Program-made: the position numbers and the translations under genes
Shown: positions 37,943-53,629 of the stretch, one piece after another
Layout: each line of letters starts with the position of its first letter
Position numbering within the stretch: the first letter of the stretch is position 1
From: Paraburkholderia sp. SOS3
GTDB taxonomy: Bacteria > Pseudomonadota > Gammaproteobacteria > Burkholderiales > Burkholderiaceae
Assembly: GCF_001922345.1 (NCBI RefSeq)
Contig: NZ_CP018811.1
Coordinates: forward strand, 62,001 to 126,000
DNA length: 64,000 nucleotides
Reading direction: 5' to 3'
Notes under the pieces: generated by a model
What the model was told of the DNA's origin: nothing
Seen by the model: the letters and a program-made list of their open reading frames with translations, nothing else
The model's database searches: none

Positions 37943-38092
37943 ATGGAAAAGTGGTGGGTAGTCGCAGCAATCTGGACCCTGTGTGCGATGTGCGCGGCGC
38001 TGTTCATCCGCGGCGCCGCGAGCGGCGCGTCACGTGGCGAGCGTGGGCCGCGCCGGAATGTACGTTCCGGCAACGTGCGCGTTCGCGGCTAA
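37943..38092 (+). CDS. 49-residue single-pass membrane peptide
   Basis: Small open frame missed by longer cutoffs. GGAAGAAG lies 6 nt before ATG 37943. The product begins MEKWWVVAAIWTLCAMCAAL, a clear transmembrane helix with a Trp pair at the interface. It continues FIRGAASGAS and ends with a strongly basic tail (RGERGPRRNVRSGNVRVRG). It is divergent from putA and shares its upstream region. Unknown function. The helix and ribosome site support translation; the short length keeps it uncertain. Confidence 0.5.
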   Translation: MEKWWVVAAIWTLCAMCAALFIRGAASGASRGERGPRRNVRSGNVRVRG

Positions 38093-38747
38093 CGACGCGT
38101 CAGGTTCTTGCGGTTGCAGGTTGCCAGCGGGTTGCGGCAGGGTGTAGCGCGGGGTCTGTCGTGCCGTGCCGGTCCACCATGCGCGTGCGCGCAGGCGGCC
38201 GGCACGAACATCGGCGCGAAGGCGCGTGCCTTTGCGCGAACGGATTGCAGGCGTCGTCGGGCGACACGAAGCGGTCGTGCAGCGTGCACCGCCGCGTCGT
38301 GGTCACGCTCGCACCGAAGCCTGAACTGAAGACAGCGAGGCCGGGAATGCTCTGTTCGATGGAATGCCGATCGTCGGCGCGGTATCGGCAACCGGCGCAC
38401 CGCGGCCGGCGCGCGGCGAGGTCAGCGGCCACATTTGCAGGTTCCGCGAGCGGCGGTATGCACCGTGCGGACCGGCCAGGCGCGGCGGTGCTCACGAGCC
38501 CTGCCCCAAGCTGTTCAAGTACGGCGCGAACAGCACGTAACCGATCGCGATACTGACAGCGACACCGCCGCAAAGGCGACGAACCCGGCGATGCTTGTGC
38601 TTTTAGCCCGTCGATGGATACGCGCCGGCCGGCAGCGTATGTTTCGTATCGCTGATCATTCATTTCCGCGAGTCCGATGGCGACAGGCCGCATGCCGATT
38701 CTCGCTAAAACATACGGCAACGGATTTGCGCGGACGCCGATATCCGT
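38093..38747. other. Long non-coding or degraded stretch between small ORF and priA
   Basis: No full-length gene is convincing; the long minus-strand frame across it is Arg/Cys/Pro-rich, as expected of a GC-rich shadow. Near 38510-38610 the minus strand shows two short hydrophobic pieces in different frames: STSIAGFVAFAAVSLSV and SIAIGYVLFAPYLNSLGQGS, the latter ending in a stop. Together they look like a small membrane protein broken by one frameshift. No start codon or family could be assigned. Confidence 0.3.
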
Positions 38748-41039
<2,292 letters not shown>

Positions 41040-41517
41040 CTGGCTCACAAGCCGACGCAGCGACGCGCCGCCGATGCGCGAATCAGCACAGACAGCGAAC
41101 ACGCGCGCGTGGCCTCACCGAACTTAAAGTGAAACATCACATTTGGCGCTAAGTTTTGGATTCGGCAGAACAATTGGCTGCTTCCGGGTCCTGTGGATAA
41201 CTTTGTTGAGAACTTGGTCCCGCGTGCTCGCAGACCGAGTCCACGTGGGCCTTTTGTGGTTTCCCGCACATATGTTCCGGCCCCGGTCAAACCCTTACTG
41301 GCTAAGGCGCTCACACGAAGTTCCCGCGTTTGGCAAGCACAATCTGACCTCGCGCCCCTCTTCCGCGCCGCAGCGTGATGAATGTGTATAAGTCAAGCCT
41401 TGACAACCAGCAGAACGCCATTCGACGGGCTGTGGAATGTAATTTTCCCCTTAGGGCGAGAGCCCACGTCATTGCGACGCAACAAAACTGTCATCACCTT
41501 GACGTAGTGCTGATCGC
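41040..41517. other. priA-hemE intergenic region with two DnaA-box matches
   Basis: No supported gene in 478 bp. TGTGGATAA at 41192-41200 is the exact reverse complement of TTATCCACA. TGTGTATAA at 41383-41391 is the reverse complement of TTATACACA. Both fit the DnaA-box consensus TTATNCACA and point the same way, 183 bp apart. A near match (TTATCCACC) lies inside priA at about 40843. The region is more AT-rich than its flanks. It also must hold the priA promoter. I do not claim it is oriC; two boxes are too few. Confidence 0.5.
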
Positions 41518-42612
41518 TTACGCCTCGCCCGCTGCGCGTAGCGCACGGCTATGCCGATGCACTTCGTCGACGAGTTCCGCGACGTGCTCGGGCGGCGTGT
41601 ACTGCGAAATTCCGTGCCCGAGATTGAACACGTGGCCACGGTGATTGCCATAGCTGTCGAGCACCGCGCGCGCCTCGGCGCGGATCGTGGCCGGCGGCGC
41701 GAACAGCACCGACGGGTCGATGTTGCCCTGGAGCGCGACCTTGCCCGCGACGCGTTCGCGCGCGCGCGCGAGATTCACGGTCCAGTCGAGACCGACTGCG
41801 TCGACGCCTGACGCGGCAATTTCTTCGAGCCACAGGCCGCCGCCCTTCGTGAAGGCGATGACGGGCACGCGGCGCCCCTCGTGCTCGCGCTCGAGCGCGC
41901 TCACGATCTGTTCGATGTAGTGCAGCGAGAAGCGCTGATAGATTCCGTCCGCAAGCGTGCCGCCCCACGTATCGAAGATCATCACGGCCTGCGCGCCCGC
42001 TTCGATCTGAGCATTCAGATAGGCGGTAACCGCGCGCGCGTTCACATCGAGAATGCGATGCATGAGGTCCGGCCGCGCGTACAGCATCGACTTCACGGTG
42101 CGGAAGTCGTCCGAGCCGCCGCCTTCGACCATGTAGCACGCAAGCGTCCACGGGCTGCCCGAAAAACCGATCAGCGGCACGCTCTGCCGACCTTGCGCAT
42201 CGGTCAGCGCGCGGCGGATCTGGCTGACCGCATCGGTCACGTAGCGCAGCGTCGCGTCGATGTCGGGTACCGCGAGGCGCGCGACGTCGTCTTCGGTGCG
42301 CACCGGGTGTGCGAATTTCGGGCCCTCGCCGGCAGCGAACTCGAGGCCGAGGCCCATCGCGTCGGGAATCGTCAGAATGTCGGAGAACAGGATCGCGGCG
42401 TCGAGCGGATAGCGCTCGAGCGGCTGCAGCGTTACTTCGGTGGCGTAGTCGGGGTTCTTCGCGAGGCCAAGGAAGCTGCCGGCACGGCTACGCGTCGCGT
42501 TGTATTCGGGCAGATAGCGGCCCGCCTGTCGCATGAGCCAGATCGGCGTGTAGTCGGTCGGCTCGCGCAGCAGCGCGCGCAGGAAGGTGTCGTTGATCAG
42601 TTGTTGAGCCAC
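41518..42612 (-). CDS. hemE: Uroporphyrinogen III decarboxylase
   Basis: About 364 aa. HemE removes four carboxyl groups from uroporphyrinogen III to make coproporphyrinogen III in haem synthesis. Signatures: [19 protein letters not shown] (substrate-binding Arg pair), [20 protein letters not shown] (catalytic Asp), [19 protein letters not shown], and [20 protein letters not shown] (C-terminal His). The frame opens at ATG 42633, but the family starts at (M/V)[11 protein letters not shown], so I prefer GTG 42612; the upstream ATG adds seven residues. It is on the same strand as priA, with a 478-bp gap after it. Confidence 0.96.
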   Translation of the reverse strand: MAQQLINDTFLRALLREPTDYTPIWLMRQAGRYLPEYNATRSRAGSFLGLAKNPDYATEVTLQPLERYPLDAAILFSDILTIPDAMGLGLEFAAGEGPKFAHPVRTEDDVARLAVPDIDATLRYVTDAVSQIRRALTDAQGRQSVPLIGFSGSPWTLACYMVEGGGSDDFRTVKSMLYARPDLMHRILDVNARAVTAYLNAQIEAGAQAVMIFDTWGGTLADGIYQRFSLHYIEQIVSALEREHEGRRVPVIAFTKGGGLWLEEIAASGVDAVGLDWTVNLARARERVAGKVALQGNIDPSVLFAPPATIRAEARAVLDSYGNHRGHVFNLGHGISQYTPPEHVAELVDEVHRHSRALRAAGEA

Positions 42613-42792
42613 GTCGCGTAAGCCTGAAAGCAAAGGGCCATTCTACCGGACACGCGTTTGCGCGGGCATCGCTGGCCGGTCACCGGTTGTCTGCGCCGAA
42701 CATCGCTTGATCCGTCAGGCCGGGTTGCCGCGTCAGCGACGGTTTTCAGCGCTCGCTACGTAGAATGGACGGCGCCTTGAAGAGGAGATTCC

Positions 42793-43644
42793 ATGAGCAA
42801 AGCGTTATCCGTTTCGCAACGCGTGTTGTCACGCACCTTCGCAGGCGCGCTGTCCTGCGTGTTGTCCGGGGCGCTGTTGTATGCGGGTCCGGCCGGTGCG
42901 CAGGCGCCGTCGTCATCGACGGTCGCCGCTGCGGGTTCGTCGCAGTCGCGGCTCGATGAAGTGATCGCGCGCGGCACCTTGCGTGCATGCACGACCGGCG
43001 ATTACAAACCCTACTCGTATTACAAACCGGACGGTCAGTTCGAAGGCATCGACATCGATATGGTCGAATCGCTCGCGAAGTCGCTCGGCGTGAAAGCGGC
43101 GTTCATCAAGACGACGTGGCCAAACCTGACGAACGATTTCATCGCGAAGTGCGATATCGCGGTGGGCGGCGTATCGACGACGCTCGACCGGCAAAAGCGC
43201 GCATTCTTCACGCAGCCGTATCAGGTCGACGGCAAGACGCCGATCGTCCGTTGCGACGATGTGCGCAAGTACCAGACGGTCGAACAGATCGACCAGCCGT
43301 CGACACGCGTCATCGTGAATCCGGGCGGCACGAACGAGCGCTTCGCCAAGCAGTACTTCCCGCACGCGAAACTGACCGTCTACGCGGATAACGTGACCGT
43401 GTTCAAGCAGATCCTGGCGGGCAAGGCGGACGTCATGGTCACCGACGCGTCTGAAACGCTCCTGCAGCAGAAGCTCAATCCTGGCCTTTGCTCGGTGCAT
43501 CCCGACCAGCCGTTCCAGTACGGCGAGAAGGCGTGGATGGTGCCGCGCGGCGACGTCGTTTTTCAGCAATATGTCGACCAATGGCTGCATCTCGCGCGAG
43601 AAAGCGGCGAGTATCAGGCTATTTCGGACAAGTGGCTGAAGTAG
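42793..43644 (+). CDS. PheC-like periplasmic cyclohexadienyl dehydratase / amino-acid-binding protein
   Basis: 283 aa with an N-terminal export signal (FAGALSCVLSGALLYAGPAG, cleavage near A-G-A-Q-A). The mature protein has the type II binding-protein fold: RLDEVIARGTLRACTTGDYK, GQFEGIDIDMVESLAKSLGV, WPNLTNDFIAKCDIAVGGVS. It matches PheC of Pseudomonas in IVNPGGTNERFAKQYFP (E182 corresponds to the Glu proposed as catalytic acid), DNVTVFKQILAGKADVMVTD and a final VDQWLHLARESG. PheC turns prephenate/arogenate into phenylpyruvate/phenylalanine in the periplasm. Ordinary solute binding cannot be excluded. It is monocistronic with no ABC permease nearby, which favours the enzyme. Confidence 0.75.
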   Translation: MSKALSVSQRVLSRTFAGALSCVLSGALLYAGPAGAQAPSSSTVAAAGSSQSRLDEVIARGTLRACTTGDYKPYSYYKPDGQFEGIDIDMVESLAKSLGVKAAFIKTTWPNLTNDFIAKCDIAVGGVSTTLDRQKRAFFTQPYQVDGKTPIVRCDDVRKYQTVEQIDQPSTRVIVNPGGTNERFAKQYFPHAKLTVYADNVTVFKQILAGKADVMVTDASETLLQQKLNPGLCSVHPDQPFQYGEKAWMVPRGDVVFQQYVDQWLHLARESGEYQAISDKWLK

Positions 43645-44039
43645 ATCCGGGAGCCGGCGCGCACCGGCGATAACACGCGCGCTCCGACGCGGTGAACCTG
43701 TAGCCGGTGCGGCGCCGAGGGCTTCATTCCGCCGTGCGCTTCATTTCTTTGACGGCGTCGTCGTCCAGGACCGCGCAGCCGCGGTCGCGCGCTGCGCCGC
43801 ATCATTTCTTGCGAACGACTGTTTCCCATCTTGCAAAGCGATTCAGAACGACTACGCTTCAACCGATTCTCGCGGCGGACCCGCTTATTCAAGGTAAAAA
43901 TGCTTGCTGCATATGCGCGGTGAAGCAGCGCAAATGCAGCGCCACTCGAATTAGCTGTCTACGATTTATTCGATTTCAGCCGATCGGTAAAAACGAACTT
44001 TTAACCGGAAAATAACGGCAAAAAATCCCGGAGAGCCTT
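43645..44039. other. Intergenic region before the candidate small RNA
   Basis: No supported gene. Composition changes from GC-rich to AT-rich at about 43900-44030 on the way to the candidate RNA, which suggests a promoter zone. I could not fix a -35/-10 pair. Confidence 0.45.
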
Positions 44040-44317
44040 ATCTGGCGGGCGTTACAACCTGAAACACTTTGTTACCGCGCTCCCGGTTTAATTCGCCCAC
44101 AATGCCTCTCACGGGTTCAACACGGATGTGGCTTGGTGTGCGGTGTGAGCGGACATCTTTTACCAAGCCGGTCGGCAGATTGCCGGGTCCCTGCGAAGGG
44201 GCATCCCTGTTGGAGTCGTGTCGACGATCGCGTCGTCGAGTCGATTCCTCCTTTGGTCTCCTCGCGCTAACCCCGTAGCGTGTGGTTTTTAGCGGGCTCC
44301 AGGCCCGCTTTTTTTTT
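44040..44317 (+). ncRNA. Candidate structured small RNA or orphan leader with intrinsic terminator
   Basis: An AT-rich promoter-like stretch is followed by ~280 bp without a good gene, ending in a classic terminator. Internal pairing is visible: a long imperfect hairpin from GGAGTCGTG (~44212) through CGACGAT/GTCGTCG to GATTCCTCC (~44252). No following gene on the plus strand could use it as a leader; the next gene is on the minus strand. It does not show the motifs of tmRNA, RNase P or the common riboswitches, and I could not fit it to 6S RNA. An alternative is a 42-residue minus-strand frame from TTG 44166 ending at 44038 (HIRVEPVRGIVGELNRERGN), which looks somewhat protein-like. The 5' end is a guess. 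Confidence 0.4.
44291..44317 (+). terminator. Intrinsic terminator of the candidate small RNA
   Basis: AGCGGGC (44291-44297) pairs with GCCCGCT (44303-44309) over a short loop and continues into nine Ts. Confidence 0.9.
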
Positions 44318-44360
44318 GCCTCGCTAAACGTTTGCGCACTGCAGCGGTTGGCGCTCCCCA

Positions 44361-44387
44361 AAGCGCGTCGTTCTCGACGCGCTTTTT
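44361..44387. terminator. Intrinsic terminator near the 3' end of the acyl-CoA synthetase gene
   Basis: AAGCGCGTCG (44361-44370) pairs perfectly with CGACGCGCTT (44375-44384), loop TTCT, followed by T-T-T on the plus strand. It lies 62 bp past the end of the minus-strand acyl-CoA synthetase and may serve it as well. Confidence 0.8.
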
Positions 44388-44448
44388 GCATTTGAGGTCT
44401 GCGCACCCTCGGTTTGCGCACCGTTGCCGTGCTCGCCGCCCGCAGCGC

Positions 44449-46173
44449 TCAGGCGGTCTTGCCGACCGCTAGCTTCAGCTCTTCGATCATCCGCTCGCGC
44501 ATCACGAACTTCTGGATCTTGCCGGTCACCGTCATCGGCAACTCGTCGACGAAGCGGATGGTCTTCGGCACCTTGTAATGCGCGATCTGGCCGTGGCAAA
44601 ACGCCTGGACATCGTCTGCAGTCATCTGCTCGCCGGAGCGCAACACGATCCAGGCGCAAACCTCCTCGCCGTATTTGGGATCAGGCACGCCAAACACTTG
44701 CACGCTCTGAATCTTTGGGTGGCGAAATAGGAATTCCTCGATCTCGCGCGGGTAGATGTTTTCGCCGCCGCGGATCAGCATGTCCTTCAGGCGGCCAACG
44801 ATATTGCAGTAGCCGTCTGCATCGATCACGGCGAGGTCGCCCGTATGCATCCAGCCGTCGACAACGCTTTCGCGCGTTCTCGCATCGTCGTTCCAGTAGC
44901 CGCGCATCACCGAATAGCCCTTCGTGCAGAGTTCGCCGATTTCGCCGACCGGCACGATGTTGCCGGCGGCATCGACGACCTTCACTTCGAGATGCGGCTG
45001 CACGCGGCCGACGGTCGTCGTGCGCCGGTCGAGCGGATCGGTGGTCGAGCTCTGGAACGACACCGGGCTCGTCTCGGTCATCCCGTACGCGATCGTGATC
45101 TCCGATAGATGCATCTTCGAAACGACGCGCTTCATCGTCTCGATCGGGCACGGCGAGCCGGCCATGATGCCGGTGCGCAGATGCGAGAGATCGAAGGTGT
45201 CGAAGCCGGGGTGATCGAGCTCGGCGATGAACATCGTCGGCACGCCATGCAGCGCCGTGCATTGTTCTTCGGCGACGGCCGCGAGCGTCGCCGCCGGGTC
45301 GAATGCTTCGCCCGGGAACACCATGTTCGCGCCGACCGACACGCACGCGAGCACCGCCAGCACCATGCCGAAGCAGTGATACAGCGGCACGGGAATGCAC
45401 AGCGAATCGTGCTCCGAGAGCCGCATCGCCATGGCGATAAAACGCGCGTTATTGACGACGTTGCTGTGCGTCAGCGTCGCGCCTTTCGGGCTGCCTGTCG
45501 TGCCGCTCGTGAACTGGATGTTGATCGGATCGTGCGGCGACAGGCTCGCGGCGATCGCGTCGAGTTTCGCCGTATCGAGCGTCTCGCGGCCGAGTTCGAT
45601 CACTTCCGAAAGGCAATGCATGCCCGGCGCTTCCGTGTCGCCGAGGCGGATCACGATGCGCAGATCGGGCAAGCGCGCGATGCGCAGGTCGCCGGGCGTT
45701 TGCGTCGCGAGTTCCGGCGCGAGCTCGCCGAGCATGTCGAGGTACATCGACGACTTGAAGCGTTCGGCCGCGACGATCGCCTTGCAGCCGACCTTGTTCA
45801 GCGCGAATTCGAGTTCGGCGAGCCGGTACGCAGGATTGATGTTGACGAGGATCGCGCCAATACGTGCAGTCGCGAACTGCGTAAGCAGCCATTCGATGCG
45901 ATTCGGCGACCAGATGCCGACGCGATCGCCTTTGCCGATGCCGAGCGCCGTGAAACCGGACGCCAGAATGTCGACCTCTTCGGCGAACGCTTTCCAGCTC
46001 CAGCGGATGCGTTGCTCGCGAAATACGACGGCTGGCCGGTCGGCAAAGCGTCGTGCGGTCTCGCGCAGGAACTGGCCGACCGTCGCGGTGCTAAGCGGGA
46101 TGTCGGTTGAGCCGCGCACGTATGAGAGGCCGTCTTTCGGCGCAATCTGTGCGGGGGTGCCTGTCGCTTGCAT
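44449..46173 (-). CDS. AMP-binding acyl-CoA synthetase
   Basis: 574-aa member of the adenylate-forming enzymes, which activate a fatty or related acid to acyl-AMP and then acyl-CoA. Motifs: P-loop [20 protein letters not shown] (~220), [13 protein letters not shown] (A5), [20 protein letters not shown] (A7), [20 protein letters not shown] (A8), and the C-terminal catalytic Lys in [16 protein letters not shown]. Length and motifs are those of medium/long-chain acyl-CoA synthetases of the ACSF2 branch. It appears monocistronic, between terminators, and ~270 bp upstream of its start lies the end of atpC. The true chain-length preference is unknown. Confidence 0.88.
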   Translation of the reverse strand: MQATGTPAQIAPKDGLSYVRGSTDIPLSTATVGQFLRETARRFADRPAVVFREQRIRWSWKAFAEEVDILASGFTALGIGKGDRVGIWSPNRIEWLLTQFATARIGAILVNINPAYRLAELEFALNKVGCKAIVAAERFKSSMYLDMLGELAPELATQTPGDLRIARLPDLRIVIRLGDTEAPGMHCLSEVIELGRETLDTAKLDAIAASLSPHDPINIQFTSGTTGSPKGATLTHSNVVNNARFIAMAMRLSEHDSLCIPVPLYHCFGMVLAVLACVSVGANMVFPGEAFDPAATLAAVAEEQCTALHGVPTMFIAELDHPGFDTFDLSHLRTGIMAGSPCPIETMKRVVSKMHLSEITIAYGMTETSPVSFQSSTTDPLDRRTTTVGRVQPHLEVKVVDAAGNIVPVGEIGELCTKGYSVMRGYWNDDARTRESVVDGWMHTGDLAVIDADGYCNIVGRLKDMLIRGGENIYPREIEEFLFRHPKIQSVQVFGVPDPKYGEEVCAWIVLRSGEQMTADDVQAFCHGQIAHYKVPKTIRFVDELPMTVTGKIQKFVMRERMIEELKLAVGKTA

Positions 46174-46383
46174 GCTTGCCTCCTGAGTCCTGTGCCGACC
46201 GGACGAGCGAAGGTCGTGCTTTGACGCGCTTCGCGCAGTCTCGTCGAAGGTGAATGCTGGAAAGGGATGCCCGCTGAAGGAAACTGGTGGCGAAAAGATT
46301 GTGCGCCGGCTGTATCGTGCGCGGCATCGAGGCTTTCCCTCACCGTTCGGCGTGCGCCGAAGAAGCCGGCACGCCGCCCAAAT

Positions 46384-46406
46384 AAAAAAGCAGCCGCGAG
46401 GGCTGC
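46384..46406 (-). terminator. Intrinsic terminator of the atp operon
   Basis: On the minus strand GCAGCC (46406-46401) pairs with GGCTGC (46395-46390) and runs into six Ts (46389-46384). It lies 38 bp after the atpC stop. Confidence 0.9.
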
Positions 46407-46444
46407 CTTTCTATCATCGTCGCGCGAGTCGACGACGGTGCTTC

Positions 46445-46870
46445 CTAGTGCTGTCCGCGCAGTTTCCGCAGACGCTGGATCGCCGCAAGCTGAGCCGTCG
46501 CATACGCGAGTTCCGCCTGCGCGGTTGCGTATTCAAGGTTCGAGCCCGTGTTCTGCAGCGCCTCTTCCGCGCGCTTGCGGGCCTGCTCGGCCTTCGCCTC
46601 GTCGAGATCCTTGCCGCGGATCGCCGTGTCGGCCAGAACCGTCACCGCACCGGGCTGCACCTCGAGAATGCCGCCGGCGACGAACACGAATTCCTCTTCG
46701 CCATTCTCGGCCTCGATACGCACCGCACCCGGACGAATCCGCGTGATCAGCGGCGTGTGGCCCGGCAGAATGCCGAGCTCGCCCGCCTCGCCCGGCAGCG
46801 CGACGAACTTCGCCTGGCCCGAGAAGATTTCCTCTTCCGCGCTGACGACGTCTACCTTGATAGTTGCCAT
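46445..46870 (-). CDS. atpC: ATP synthase F1 epsilon subunit
   Basis: 141 aa. The N-terminal ten-strand beta sandwich ([40 protein letters not shown]) contacts gamma and the c-ring. The C-terminal helical hairpin ([20 protein letters not shown] and following) can extend to inhibit ATP hydrolysis. Last gene of the operon, 126 bp after atpD, followed by an intrinsic terminator. The family pattern L-P-G-x-x-G-x-x-G-x-L-P-G-H-x-P is fully kept. Confidence 0.97.
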   Translation of the reverse strand: MATIKVDVVSAEEEIFSGQAKFVALPGEAGELGILPGHTPLITRIRPGAVRIEAENGEEEFVFVAGGILEVQPGAVTVLADTAIRGKDLDEAKAEQARKRAEEALQNTGSNLEYATAQAELAYATAQLAAIQRLRKLRGQH

Positions 46871-46996
46871 AAAGTCTCGACTCCTGTCGACAGGTTGAGT
46901 GTAGGACGAGGCGCCGGTTGAAGCGGACCGGATACGTCGGATACGTCACGCGTACCGATACACGCCGGCCGGCGCCACCTTCGTTACACCCAGCCG

Positions 46997-48409
<1,413 letters not shown>

Positions 48410-48513
48410 TCAATTCTTCACTCGCGCTACGGCGCGGTTGGTTGCCCGCAGCTCATTTTCTTTGCGCGGTCGCTTTCGATTGCTTTCAGTCGCCTGGCGC
48501 GTCGTCGCTACGC

Positions 48514-49401
48514 TCAGACTGCCGCGGCGCCGCCGACGATCTCCGACAGTTCCTTCGTGATCGCGGCCTGGCGGCTCTTGTTGTACGACAGCTGCAACTC
48601 GTTGATGACCGTCTTTGCGTTATCCGAAGCGGCCTTCATTGCGACCATGCGTGCCGACTGTTCCGACGCCATGTTTTCCGCGACGGCCTGATAGACCAGC
48701 GCTTCGACATAACGCACGAGCAGTTCGTCGACCACCGTCTGCGCGTCCGGCTCGTAGATGTAGTCCCACGACGTGCTCGGCGTCGCCTTGTCGCCTTCTT
48801 CCGTCGCCTCGAACTTCTCGGCCGACAGCGGCAACAGCTGCTCGATCACGGGCTCCTGCTTCATCGTGTTGATGAAGCGCGTGTACGCGAGGTACACCGC
48901 CGAGACCTTGCCTTCCGAGTACAGGTCGAGCTGCACCTTCACCGCGCCGATCAGCTTCTCGAGGTGCGGCGTGTCGCCGAGCTGCACGACGTTCGATGCG
49001 ACCTTCGCGCGCAGACGGTTCAGAAAACCGAGGCCCTTGCTGCCGATCGCCGTTGCGTCGATCGTCTTGCCTTCGGCTTCGAGCTCCTTGAACTTCTGCA
49101 GCGACGCACGCAGGATGTTCGTGTTCATCCCGCCGCACAGACCTTTGTCAGTCGTGACGAGGATGAAACCGGCCGTCTTCGCGCCCTCGTTCGCCACCAT
49201 GAACGGATGGCGATACTCGGGGTTCGCACGGCTCATGTGCGCGGCGATGTCACGGACCTTGTCGGCGTACGGACGGGCAGCGCGCATGCGCTCCTGGGCG
49301 CGGCGCATCTTCGATGCCGCGACCATCTCCATCGCTTTCGTGATCTTGCGCGTGTTTTGCACGCTCTTGATCTTGCCGCGAATTTCCTTCATTCCAGCCA
49401 T
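48514..49401 (-). CDS. atpG: ATP synthase F1 gamma subunit
   Basis: 295-aa rotor shaft of F1. The N-terminal coiled-coil helix starts [20 protein letters not shown], followed by [20 protein letters not shown]. The central alpha/beta domain has [17 protein letters not shown]. The C-terminal helix closes with [20 protein letters not shown] and [20 protein letters not shown]. The second and final helices form the asymmetric shaft that drives beta. It follows atpA by 102 bp. Confidence 0.97.
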   Translation of the reverse strand: MAGMKEIRGKIKSVQNTRKITKAMEMVAASKMRRAQERMRAARPYADKVRDIAAHMSRANPEYRHPFMVANEGAKTAGFILVTTDKGLCGGMNTNILRASLQKFKELEAEGKTIDATAIGSKGLGFLNRLRAKVASNVVQLGDTPHLEKLIGAVKVQLDLYSEGKVSAVYLAYTRFINTMKQEPVIEQLLPLSAEKFEATEEGDKATPSTSWDYIYEPDAQTVVDELLVRYVEALVYQAVAENMASEQSARMVAMKAASDNAKTVINELQLSYNKSRQAAITKELSEIVGGAAAV

Positions 49402-49503
49402 TGCTTGCTCCTTGATCGAAACCGCGCGGGCTTATTTCGCTGCTTCAGTTGCCCGCGCTGCTTCGAGGTCCGGTTATGTCTCGCGGATCGGCTCAGTACG
49501 CGA

Positions 49504-51045
<1,542 letters not shown>

Positions 51046-51115
51046 TATTCGCTCCTGATAGTCAATTCTGTTGCGTGCCAGCGGCTCTGCGATTCACGCG
51101 CCGACGTCTGCAAAA

Positions 51116-51655
51116 TCACGCGGTCAGCGCCGTCTGCATTCTGGCGAGCCGCGCGCGGACCGAGGTATCGAGCACTTCGTCGCCCACCGTCACGCGCACG
51201 CCGCCGATCAGCGACGCGTCCACTTCGACGGTCGGCTTCAGCTTGCATTTGAACTTGCGCTCGAGCGCCGCGACGAGTTCGTCCAGTGCCTGGCCTTCGA
51301 GCGGGAATGCGCTCACGATATGCGCATCGGCCGCGCCTTCGCGTGCGTTCTTCAGCGCGTCGAACTGCGTCGCGATTTCCGGCAACAGCGGCAGCCGGTG
51401 ATTGTCGACCAGCATCTGCACGAAGTTCTTTGCCTGCGCGTCGTCTTTAAGTGGCGACTTCACCGCGGCGAGCACGAGGTCGACGACCTGCGCGCGGCCC
51501 ACCTTCGGGCTCGTCGCGACCGATTCGACTTCGGGCAAGCTCGCAACCTGAGCCAGTTCCTGCACGAGCGTGGACCAGGCGTTGACGTCGCCCGCTTGCG
51601 CGACGGCAAACAGCGCTTCAGCGTACGGACGGGCGATGGTGGCAAGTTCGGCCAT
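51116..51655 (-). CDS. atpH: ATP synthase F1 delta subunit
   Basis: 179 aa. The N-terminal six-helix bundle ([20 protein letters not shown]) binds the top of F1. The C-terminal part ([40 protein letters not shown]) binds the b-subunit stalk, so delta links stator and F1. It starts just 2 bp after the atpF stop, suggesting tight translational coupling, and precedes atpA by 70 bp. Confidence 0.96.
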   Translation of the reverse strand: MAELATIARPYAEALFAVAQAGDVNAWSTLVQELAQVASLPEVESVATSPKVGRAQVVDLVLAAVKSPLKDDAQAKNFVQMLVDNHRLPLLPEIATQFDALKNAREGAADAHIVSAFPLEGQALDELVAALERKFKCKLKPTVEVDASLIGGVRVTVGDEVLDTSVRARLARMQTALTA

Positions 51656-51657
51656 GA

Positions 51658-52128
51658 TCAGAGCTCGGTTTTGAGTTGATTCAGCAGATCGGCGTGAACC
51701 GACTGGTTCACTTCACGCTTCAGGATCTGTTCGGCACCCTTCACCGCAAGCGCCGCCACTTCACCGCGCAGCGCTTCGCGCGCCTTCACGATTTGCTGGT
51801 CGGCATCGGCCTTCGCCTGAGCGATGATCCGGGCGGCTTCGGCATGCGCCTGCGCCTTGATTTCGTCAGCGACGGACACGGCGCGCTTTTCGGCTTCGGC
51901 GATGCGCTGCTGGCCGTCGTTGCGAGCCTGCGCAAGCTCCTCGCCGACGCGCTTGTGCGCGGCTTCGAGTTCCGCCTTGCCCTTTTCGGCAGCCGACAGG
52001 CCATCGGCGATTTTCTTCGCGCGCTCGTCGAGGGCGTTGACCAACGGCGGCCACACGAACTTCATCGTGAACCACGCGAGGATCAGGAACACGACCATTT
52101 GCGCAAACAGAGTTGCGTTGAGATTCAC
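51658..52128 (-). CDS. atpF: ATP synthase Fo b subunit
   Basis: 156-aa stator stalk. [20 protein letters not shown] (residues 1-20) is the membrane anchor; the rest is a long charged helix ([20 protein letters not shown] onwards) for the parallel coiled coil, with the conserved Arg/Ala pattern. Ends [20 protein letters not shown]. It lies 144 bp after atpE and directly before atpH. Single b gene, not b/b', as expected in Betaproteobacteria. Confidence 0.97.
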   Translation of the reverse strand: MNLNATLFAQMVVFLILAWFTMKFVWPPLVNALDERAKKIADGLSAAEKGKAELEAAHKRVGEELAQARNDGQQRIAEAEKRAVSVADEIKAQAHAEAARIIAQAKADADQQIVKAREALRGEVAALAVKGAEQILKREVNQSVHADLLNQLKTEL

Positions 52129-52272
52129 GGTGTTTCCTTAAATGTTGCTAGTTCGGACGGGGAGACGGGAAACGGCAAGGCGCTCATCGAATCAGTGCTC
52201 GATCAGCGCCCAGTACCCGTTCCGCTTAGCGCCATTCCTGTTATAGGTCAGGGCGCGCAGTTCCGAGGAACC

Positions 52273-53474
<1,202 letters not shown>

Positions 53475-53629
53475 ATCGTTATTGCCACCCAAATTGTCGA
53501 AAATCGTTCCAGGCCGCCTGCCGCCGTTCGCGTCGCAGGCCAACCCGGTGCGAGCCGTCTCGAGCCCGCACGCCGTTCGGCGACGCGTTGCCGCGTCAGC
53601 CAGTGTTCTTTACCTTCGCTTGACCTGCG

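Noticed and set aside
41040..41517. oriC between priA and hemE
   Set aside because: Only two DnaA boxes and no AT-rich unwinding element were found. Betaproteobacterial origins usually lie next to dnaA, which is not here.
44102..44278. 58-codon plus-strand frame inside the candidate RNA
   Set aside because: Low-complexity Arg/Ser content and no ribosome site; an RNA is the better explanation.
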